Below, one piece after another: positions 23,136 to 29,019 of a stretch of DNA of 29,019 nt. The DNA is taken from IMG/VR virus record IMGVR_UViG_3300009160_000130, positions 1 to 29,019 of that record. One strand, written 5' to 3'. The DNA is from a virus. Position 1 is the first letter of the stretch, and each line of letters starts with the position of its first letter. The notes under the pieces were generated by a model that was not told where the DNA came from, made no database searches, and saw only the letters and a list, made by a program, of their open reading frames with translations. The position numbers were made by a program, and so were the translations under genes.

Positions 23136-24371
23136 TTAGCCCATGTTATAGACAGCTAAGTCCGCCAACCCAGCAGGCGCACTGTCAACAGCGCCGCCTT
23201 TAGCAAACAATTTACTAGCGCCCAGCGCTGCTGTGCCAAGACCCGCCACTTGAGACACCGCAGAAGGTGCTGCTTGGTAAATCGTATTTGATTGCTGGGT
23301 CAATGGCAAACCGCGGAGCATGTCAGACATAAAGCCCAACTGCTTGTACGGGTAGTTCTGGTAGCCCAAGTAGTCTTGGTACTGATTGTTCAGCATGTTC
23401 TGGACTTGCTGTTGTTGCTGTGTGCCGTACTGGTTCTGCAACTGATTGATGCCCACTTGTTGGCCAAACTGGGTCTGGCCTAAATTACCCAACTGACCCG
23501 CGCCTGTCAGCGCTGTTTGCAAGCCTTGAAGTCCCAGACCTGCACCGTACTGGCGTGATTGCTCAGCTAATTGTTGTGCCTGCATTAACTGCTGTTGGTT
23601 AGCCAGTTGCGCCTGTAAATCTTGCCCTGCGCCTAATTGTTGTACACCCAGCTTAGCCTGTAAGTTCTGTCCGCCAACTTGAAGACCTGCTTGTTGATTA
23701 GCTAGGTTAGCTTGCAGACGCGCTGCTTGCTCGGTGTTAAATTGCTGCTGGCCTTGCTGAAAAGCGGCTTGCTGACCCTGCGCAAAGATGTCATTTTGCA
23801 GACGGGCTAAGTTGTTTCTTGCTTGCCCACGCATTAGATAGTCGCCACTGCCACCAAACGCACCAGCACGAGCAGCCTGAGCACCTTGGATTTGAGATGC
23901 AATATCGCTTTGCCGTTGCGCATCCGCCTGCTGGCGTGCCACCACATTTGCCATGTAAGGCGACATGTACGCTTCTTGCGTACTAGGGCGTGTGAAAGAC
24001 TCCGTTGTAACCCCGTGTGAGGGATCCATCTGGTAGTAGTTTAGGCTTGGGTTCTGTACCGTGTAGGCAGAGAACATCCCGGGGTTGTAAGCGCCGTAGT
24101 TAAGTGCTGCTTGAGAAGCCAAGCCAGTTAGGTCTGTAGCTTGTTGCAGTTGCGGGGCAGTTTGCATACCCTGCGCGCCTTCAAAGGCTTGCTGCTGCAT
24201 AGGCGTGAACTGAGCGACACGCTCCCCCATGTACTGCATGTAGGGGTTTTGAGTTGTGTCGGTTACCGCGGCCGCTTTGCCTAGTAAATCCTGTACGTAC
24301 GGCTTGGCATAGTCAGGAATGGCCGTCTGGGACGACGATATTTGGGAAACTTGTACTTGTGGTTCAGCCAT
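23136..24371 (-). CDS. Gln/Ala-rich candidate internal virion or ejection protein (411 aa)
   Basis: The chain is Gln-, Ala- and Asn-rich and nearly all helical in the middle (about 150-340, with repeated QQ/LQA patterns such as QLQNQYGTQQQQQ). The N-terminal part (TAIPDYAKPYVQDLL...) and a central ARAGAFGGSGDYLMRGQARNN segment look conserved in style. It ends in an ASKLFAKGGAVD motif that matches the glycine motif of its neighbours. Long amphipathic Gln/Ala helices are typical of phage ejection proteins that form a channel, and the gene's position between two other such proteins agrees. ATG 24371 has AAGGAA six bases upstream, overlapping the previous stop codon. A tail or fibre adaptor is the main alternative. 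Confidence 0.8.
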   Translation of the reverse strand: MAEPQVQVSQISSSQTAIPDYAKPYVQDLLGKAAAVTDTTQNPYMQYMGERVAQFTPMQQQAFEGAQGMQTAPQLQQATDLTGLASQAALNYGAYNPGMFSAYTVQNPSLNYYQMDPSHGVTTESFTRPSTQEAYMSPYMANVVARQQADAQRQSDIASQIQGAQAARAGAFGGSGDYLMRGQARNNLARLQNDIFAQGQQAAFQQGQQQFNTEQAARLQANLANQQAGLQVGGQNLQAKLGVQQLGAGQDLQAQLANQQQLMQAQQLAEQSRQYGAGLGLQGLQTALTGAGQLGNLGQTQFGQQVGINQLQNQYGTQQQQQVQNMLNNQYQDYLGYQNYPYKQLGFMSDMLRGLPLTQQSNTIYQAAPSAVSQVAGLGTAALGASKLFAKGGAVDSAPAGLADLAVYNMG

Positions 24372-24377
24372 GATCTA

Positions 24378-24383
24378 TTCCTT
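24378..24383 (-). promoter_or_regulatory. Ribosome binding site overlapping the previous stop codon
   Basis: AAGGAA on the - strand overlaps the TAA stop of the 1,002-residue gene (24384-24382) and is six bases before ATG 24371. The two genes are therefore probably translationally coupled. Confidence 0.55.
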
Positions 24384-27300
24384 AAGCGGGAAGATATTTG
24401 TCAGCACGGCTATTGGCCGCTACTTTATTTTTGCCTGTGGTTTTGCCCCGTGCACGTTGCACACGATCCATCATGGCGTACAGTTTCTTAGCGCCAGCTT
24501 CAGTTGAGCCATTACCCAATTCAGACACGATGCGTGCAGGTACTACAAACTCACCATCGGCAAGGCGTGCGGGTTGCTGTTTAGCGCCAATTGTTGCAGG
24601 GATGCTATCAGACACGCCATCACCGGGGCCTCTGAGCAAACGACCACCATCAGAGTAGCTACCCAAGGAACCTAGCCCGCCGCCTACTGCATAGCCAGTC
24701 ATTGGCATACCGCCCATGGCATAACCCATCAGACCCCCCGCGGCTGCGCCCCCACTTTCTCGTTTGTCATTTTCAGAACCTCCACCACCGGCTGCTGCTG
24801 CTGCTGCGGCTTTATCAGCTTCAGTTTTAGTGGCCGAAGCTTTCTTGGCTTTAGCGTCACGCCATTTAGCGGCAACTGTAGACAGCGGTACACCCGTAGC
24901 GGAAGCAATTTCTTCAGGAGTAAGGTTGTTTTCAATCGCCCAATCGTATGTAGCGCTGTCTGCTTGGCCTTGGTTGGCTTTAAAGTATGCGGCAATCTCG
25001 TTTGGCGACATCAAGTAGTTAGTGCCGCCAGTTGGATCATTGTATTTGGCTACATAGTCTTTGTTAAGTCTATAAGTTTTTGCTACTGGGTCAAAAATAT
25101 ATTGCTGATTTGAGTTGCTTGGGTATCCAAGCGTAGCTTCTGCGTACGGGCGCGCAATCTCACCAACGCCAGACTTGGTCGGGTATGCGCCTTTGCCCAT
25201 CAGGAAGTTGTACGCAGCCTGCGAGTCACCAGTCATCTTGTTGTACTTGGCGTCGTAGTAGCGGTTCTTCATCTGCTGCGGAGAAAGCGGTGTCGCCCTA
25301 GATGCGACATCAGGACTCAAATTAATTTTGTCCATAAAGTTGGCGTGCTCGACATCTGTAGCGTTGGGGTTTTGAGTAATCCAACTGCGATAAAGATCAA
25401 GCTGTGCATTTTGGGCAGCGGTTGTAGCGGCTGCTTGTTCTGCAATTTGTTGTTTGGCCAGTGTTATTGGTGCTACTGTAAACCCGGCTGTGCCGCCGTA
25501 GTCAATGATTGGGCCTGTTGTGCCTGTGGTTGTCTCAGAACCAACCCCTGTAATTTTGCCTTGGCCAACTTGCGTACCAATAACGGCTGCTGGCCCAGTT
25601 GTGCCAACGTATGTACCATCGACTGTAATTTTGTTTGCTGCGGCTGCGGCATTAGCGGCAGCTTTATCTGCGGCGGCTTTGGCAATTGCATCAGCTTCTG
25701 CTTTAGCTCTTGCTGCTGCGGCAGCGGCTTCGGCGGCAGTTTTACCTTCTGCTAACGCTTTTAACCTAGCAGCTTCTGCTGCGGCTGCTGCGTCTCTTGC
25801 CGCTTTTTCTGCGGCTGCTTTTGCTGCGGCCTCTGCTGCGGCTTTAGCGGCTGCTGCCGCTGCCGCGTCATCCTCTGCTTTTTTCTTAGCTGCTGCCGCT
25901 GCTGCCGCTGCATCATCGTCTGCTTTTTTCTTAGCGGCTGCGGCTGCGGCTGCGGCTGCGGCATCTGCGGCGGCTTTATCCCTAGCGGCTTTGTCTGCGG
26001 CTGCTTTGTCTGCGGCGGCTTTGGCGGCGGCATCACGGGCATCAAAAATCTGTGATGAAGTCTGGCCAGTAGCACGCAATACATCGGCATCTGTGATGCC
26101 GTATGTGCCCATCCCAGTCTGTGCTTGCTCACGAGTCAAATTAGGGTTAGCAAGCGCGGTGTTAATGTTTTGGCTGAGTCCTGCCAAGCCGCCAGCCGTA
26201 CCGGTATCACTGTGAGTAGCCGCATATTGCGCAGCGGCAGATAAGCCAGAACTACCCAAAGCATTTGCTAATGCTTGGTTTTGCAGTGCAACGTCAGAAG
26301 TTTGCGCTAAGAATTGAGGTGCTGTTACTGTTGGCGTAGCTGCCTGCTGAACAAAACGTTTTTCGTAATCAGCTTGCTGGTTCTGTGTGCCAGTAATCCG
26401 CGCAATATCGGCTGCAGACACGTTGTATGTCTGCATGTCTGCCGCAATTTGTTTATCAAGTGCTCCAGAAGCTAACTTAGCTTGGTCAAGCCCTGAAAAA
26501 TAATTAAATACGTCTTGGTCGCCAACAAGCATACCGTCAGCGTATCCGGGCACACCGCCATGCGCTAACGCAACAATACCGCCTTCAGCAAAAGGCTTGA
26601 ATGCGGGTGTGCCGTAATTCTTTGCAGGCACGGGGTTCAGCCTACGATACTGCCCGTTGGGGCCATAAATAAACTGGTTGATTGTGTCGTTGCCTTGAAT
26701 GTTTGGTTGTTGCGTGGTTGTTGGAACCATCATGTCAGCCATGATTGGCGATGCGGCAGCGGCAAGGTACTTAAAGTTATCTTTTGCAAACTGCATGGGA
26801 TCGTTGGCAACAGCCTTAGCCCCGGCAGAAGCCATATCACCAAAAGATTGAGTTGCCGGATTAGCGTTGCTTTTGAGAAATTCATTAAACGCGGTGCCAG
26901 AAGAGCCGTCAGTAGCAGTGGCTGCAACATCGCCAAACGCCTGCCCTAAATTTCCTGAAGAAGACCCCGCTAAAGCTTCAGACAACCCCGCACTTGTACC
27001 CGCGCCCATTAGACCTTCGGCTAATCCTGCTCCACCATACGCACCCAATCCGGCCATGAGGCCGCGAGATAAACTACCAGTAGCCAAAGCCGTTGCGCCC
27101 CCCACTGCAACACCCGTACCCACAGCCGCACTAGTACCCAATGCACTACCAAGCGCGGTTCCAATACCGGGGGCAAAATAGTTTAAAGCTGCGCCTGCCA
27201 AAATAGGCAAAATATTGCTCAAAAAGCCGGCTTCAGGAAGTCCTGTATCGGGGTTAATTGTCAACGAGCCGCCGTGTTTCATGGCCAAGGCTTGCAGCCC

Positions 27301-27390
27301 CGCAACTTCTTGGGGGGCCATGTGTACCAGCATTGAATCTGGGCCTCGGCCACGGGAGGCCATGTCTGTGGCTAATGCGTGAAGGCTCAT
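24382..27390 (-). CDS. Candidate virion protein with a TolA-like Ala/Lys helix (1,002 aa)
   Basis: The N-terminus contains a conserved-looking segment, MLVHMAPQEVAGLQAL then HGGSLTINPDTGLPEAGF. This is followed by a Gly/Ala hydrophobic region (about 58-130, SNILPILAGAALNYFAPG...) that could insert in a membrane. Glycine motifs appear near 270-285 (FAEGGIVALAHGGVPGYADG). Residues about 450-588 are a long Ala/Lys/Asp/Glu helix much like TolA domain II. The C-terminal 80 residues (GPGDGVSDSIPATI, ARLADGEFVVPARIVSELGNGS) have the look of a conserved phage virion domain that recurs in podovirus-like genomes, though no database name comes to mind. ATG 27390 has GAGAGG (27401-27396) five bases upstream. 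The role is probably virion-internal and ejected, by context. Confidence 0.85.
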   Translation of the reverse strand: MSLHALATDMASRGRGPDSMLVHMAPQEVAGLQALAMKHGGSLTINPDTGLPEAGFLSNILPILAGAALNYFAPGIGTALGSALGTSAAVGTGVAVGGATALATGSLSRGLMAGLGAYGGAGLAEGLMGAGTSAGLSEALAGSSSGNLGQAFGDVAATATDGSSGTAFNEFLKSNANPATQSFGDMASAGAKAVANDPMQFAKDNFKYLAAAASPIMADMMVPTTTQQPNIQGNDTINQFIYGPNGQYRRLNPVPAKNYGTPAFKPFAEGGIVALAHGGVPGYADGMLVGDQDVFNYFSGLDQAKLASGALDKQIAADMQTYNVSAADIARITGTQNQQADYEKRFVQQAATPTVTAPQFLAQTSDVALQNQALANALGSSGLSAAAQYAATHSDTGTAGGLAGLSQNINTALANPNLTREQAQTGMGTYGITDADVLRATGQTSSQIFDARDAAAKAAADKAAADKAARDKAAADAAAAAAAAAAKKKADDDAAAAAAAAKKKAEDDAAAAAAAKAAAEAAAKAAAEKAARDAAAAAEAARLKALAEGKTAAEAAAAAARAKAEADAIAKAAADKAAANAAAAANKITVDGTYVGTTGPAAVIGTQVGQGKITGVGSETTTGTTGPIIDYGGTAGFTVAPITLAKQQIAEQAAATTAAQNAQLDLYRSWITQNPNATDVEHANFMDKINLSPDVASRATPLSPQQMKNRYYDAKYNKMTGDSQAAYNFLMGKGAYPTKSGVGEIARPYAEATLGYPSNSNQQYIFDPVAKTYRLNKDYVAKYNDPTGGTNYLMSPNEIAAYFKANQGQADSATYDWAIENNLTPEEIASATGVPLSTVAAKWRDAKAKKASATKTEADKAAAAAAAGGGGSENDKRESGGAAAGGLMGYAMGGMPMTGYAVGGGLGSLGSYSDGGRLLRGPGDGVSDSIPATIGAKQQPARLADGEFVVPARIVSELGNGSTEAGAKKLYAMMDRVQRARGKTTGKNKVAANSRADKYLPA
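25625..26040. repeat. Low-complexity GC-codon repeat encoding Ala-rich helix, with a 45-bp tandem unit
   Basis: The DNA is a string of GCN/GCK codons (read on the - strand). Within it, the 17-base block TCTGCTTTTTTCTTAGC occurs at 25874 and again at 25919, giving a 45-base period. On the protein level the unit is an Ala run followed by KKKADDD or KKKAEDD. It is a coding repeat, not a CRISPR array, because there are no conserved repeats with unique spacers. Confidence 0.85.
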
Positions 27391-27424
27391 TTTTGCCTCT
27401 CAAAATGGGGGTTAGTCAATAATA

Positions 27425-28075
27425 TCATGCTGGGAGCGCGGACACAAATGAAAGTGTAGCTACAACGGATTGTGTAGTTGGACGGGTGGGGCTTGTTCCA
27501 GCGGGGTATGCTTGGATAGTTACAGCAGCGTTTGTAGTTGACCAGTAAATTTGAATGTAATCGTCAGCATTCATGGACACATAGTAGTTCCAGCCAACAA
27601 TCTCGTGGGCTTCTTCGCCCGGAGACGCGCTCTTTCGTGCGGGTATAGACACATAGCCTGTCGAGCCTGCAATATCTGTGCCGTTTTGCTTGAGCCAAAT
27701 GCTGATGTCTTGAATCTGAGTGTCTGTGTTTTGGAACTGCGTACTGAACTGCAAGTTGTATATGCCTGCGTATGCCGCAGTAATTTTGGAACTACTTATA
27801 CTTACACTGTTAGCAAAGTCAGTAGTGTTCAGTGTCATCAACGTAGCTGTATTAGCTGTAGTTGTTTGGTCTACACTGCTGGAAAACGCCCCGTACGGAA
27901 ACGCTAAATACCTACCGCCCGTGTTACCTGTAAGTTCTGTAAGCGCGTTTTGTAATTGGTTAAAGTAAAGACGCAAAACGTTTGTAAACTGATCCTGATA
28001 ACGGCGCTCGTACGCATCTGTACCCAAAGGCAAGTTGGGTGTTGCGGGGTTAATGATCCTGTTTTGTGTTGCCAT
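27425..28075 (-). CDS. TNF/C1q-like beta-sandwich virion protein (216 aa)
   Basis: The start ATG 28075 shares one base with the stop of the previous gene (TGATG); a TTG three bases upstream is the alternative. Residues 1-50 form a helical stalk (YQDQFTNVLRLYFNQLQNALTEL). The remainder is beta-rich with Thr/Ser/Asn strands, including AGIYNLQFSTQFQNTD, ISIWLKQNGTDI and DDYIQIYWSTTNAAVTIQAY. This order of a short stalk and a jelly-roll with YxLxFS and ISIWLKxNG strands is typical of phage C1q/TNF-like decoration, fibre or receptor-binding proteins. No cysteines, enzymatic motif or signal peptide are visible. Its place between a tail protein and the ejection block suggests a small tail or head decoration. 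Confidence 0.78.
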   Translation of the reverse strand: MATQNRIINPATPNLPLGTDAYERRYQDQFTNVLRLYFNQLQNALTELTGNTGGRYLAFPYGAFSSSVDQTTTANTATLMTLNTTDFANSVSISSSKITAAYAGIYNLQFSTQFQNTDTQIQDISIWLKQNGTDIAGSTGYVSIPARKSASPGEEAHEIVGWNYYVSMNADDYIQIYWSTTNAAVTIQAYPAGTSPTRPTTQSVVATLSFVSALPA

Positions 28076-29019
28076 CAACGTCTGCCGTCAGGTCTGATGT
28101 CTATGCGAGGAGCGCCAAGCTGCCAGCAGGTGTTGATCTGGTTTGAGCTAATCTTAAAAATCATCTGGCGGCCGCGCAAACGTGTAAATATCATGCCCGT
28201 AAATTCTTCGGTGATGTAGTATGCGGATGACTTACGTACCGGCTGAGATGCGTCACTCGTAACGCCAGAGCCTGAGTTGGCTAAACCATACAACTCCATA
28301 GTCACAGTGGGTTGAACACCTGTCGGAGAAGTCGTGGCATTTTCAAAGGTCAGATCGGGGAGGACACGCCACACAAAACCAAAGTTGTGACCATCACCAA
28401 TGTCAAACTCAGACGAGCTAATGTAAGCGTCAATTGCAACAGGAGTGCCGGTCGTGTCGTCATTCAAACCTGTCTCGTGGTTAATCAAGTTACCTGTGAG
28501 CGTATTGGGGAAATAGTTTGCCGCGATTGGATATGACTGCAAGCCGGAGTCCAACCATGCCGTACGTGACATGGTGCCGTAGTACCAGATTTTCTCGAGA
28601 TAGTTATAAATAACGTACCTGTCGATGTTTGACGAATTGGCTGAGCAATAGAACCACCAGACTTCATTGAAGCCTTCGTTTGTGCCGGAAAATACTTGTA
28701 AATCCTGCTCTTGGTTAAGGTCACCAAACACGTAGCGGCGCAGGTCACAGTTAAGCGTTTGCACACGGCCATCGTAAGAGTAAAACTTGTCTACGCCCAT
28801 CCAGTACACAATACCCGAAGCAATCACAGCCGCGTTAGGGCTCATGATAGAGATGTTGTCACCAAGAAGTTGCGATGCCCATACGTACGGGGGGCCAAGG
28901 TATTGGAGCGAATATATGCTAACGTCGGTAAATACCACAAACTCTTGACGAGTCTGTACTACAGCTACAATTTCAGAGCCGTGGGATAGTCGGGTAAACC
29001 CTGCTTGGTTAGTTGGGTC
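28075..29019 (-). CDS. P22 gp10-like tail stabilisation protein, 5' end cut by the window edge
   Basis: The frame is open to the last base, so the gene continues past the right edge; at least 314 residues are present. A GTG at 28938 is in frame but has coding-like sequence above it (TNQAGFTRLSHGSEIVAVVQ), so it is not the start. The chain is beta-rich with Trp/Tyr-rich blades: VVFTDVSIYSLQYLG, AVIASGIVYWMGVDKFYSYDG, NEVWWFYCSANSS..., VIYNYLEKIWYYGT. This alternation of observed-value and plotted strands is the pattern of beta-propeller tail proteins such as P22 gp10 or the T7 nozzle. It would seal the tail below the portal or connector. The family assignment is by pattern only. Confidence 0.7.
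   Translation of the reverse strand, partial: DPTNQAGFTRLSHGSEIVAVVQTRQEFVVFTDVSIYSLQYLGPPYVWASQLLGDNISIMSPNAAVIASGIVYWMGVDKFYSYDGRVQTLNCDLRRYVFGDLNQEQDLQVFSGTNEGFNEVWWFYCSANSSNIDRYVIYNYLEKIWYYGTMSRTAWLDSGLQSYPIAANYFPNTLTGNLINHETGLNDDTTGTPVAIDAYISSSEFDIGDGHNFGFVWRVLPDLTFENATTSPTGVQPTVTMELYGLANSGSGVTSDASQPVRKSSAYYITEEFTGMIFTRLRGRQMIFKISSNQINTCWQLGAPRIDIRPDGRR

Noticed and set aside
25625-26040. CRISPR-like array
   Set aside because: Repeats are codon-level and part of one long open frame, without unique spacers.
25505-26215. Long open frame on the + strand (236 codons), alanine-rich
   Set aside because: It is the mirror image of the Ala/Lys repeat in the - strand gene. GC-rich GCN codons read as Ala-rich in the antisense too, and no ribosome binding site or conserved motif supports it.

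Overview
The window looks like part of the genome of a tailed bacteriophage, most likely short-tailed (podovirus-like). The evidence is tightly packed, often overlapping genes, a phage-type family A DNA polymerase, a primase-helicase fusion, and a virion block with a tail-stabilisation-like protein, three glycine/alanine-rich candidate ejection proteins and a polyvalent protein of about 3,070 residues. The host cannot be fixed from the sequence. The Shine-Dalgarno sites, sigma70-like promoters and a bacterial sliding-clamp motif all fit a Gram-negative host. No terminase, portal, capsid, lysis or integrase gene is present, so this is a fragment of a larger genome.

Left arm, + strand, 1 to about 11,730: the nucleic-acid metabolism block. 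It begins with small genes (a cut-off gene end, a 50-residue protein, a CxxC/CxxC zinc protein, a winged-helix protein and a DUF3310 protein). These are followed by a VRR-NUC nuclease, an unknown protein, DNA polymerase I, a small HExxH zincin, a PD-(D/E)XK nuclease with a Cas4/AddB-like cysteine pattern, another zinc-motif protein, a small HNH nuclease and a SNF2-type helicase. A good sigma70-like promoter (6623-6652) then starts a second block: a coiled-coil protein, a cysteine-containing candidate ssDNA-binding protein, an unusual structured spacer (8098-8203), a helix-turn-helix protein, a 61-residue protein ending in a textbook beta-clamp-binding motif, the PrimPol/helicase fusion and a small terminal gene.

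Right arm, - strand, 29,019 down to 11,697: the virion block, read towards the left arm. In transcription order it holds a P22 gp10-like tail protein (cut by the window edge), a TNF/C1q-like beta protein, a 1,002-residue protein with a TolA-like Ala/Lys helix, a Gln-rich 411-residue protein, a 708-residue Gly-rich protein and the giant polyvalent protein. The giant carries a zincin motif, an ADP-ribosyltransferase-like segment and an LPD38-like region. A candidate promoter and a hairpin leader precede the giant gene. Three of these proteins share a short glycine motif of the type GG(I/V)(A/P)GYxxG, or a simpler FAxGG form. The two arms meet tail to tail at 11,697-11,731, next to a perfect 18-bp palindrome.

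How the genes may work together (inference): the left arm copies and repairs phage DNA and probably borrows the host sliding clamp. The right-arm proteins would be packaged and ejected with the DNA, with the giant protein acting on host targets early in infection. There is no stretch over 300 bases without a gene. The longest gaps are 8,088-8,219, 20,910-21,004 and 6,617-6,690, and each holds a candidate regulatory element.
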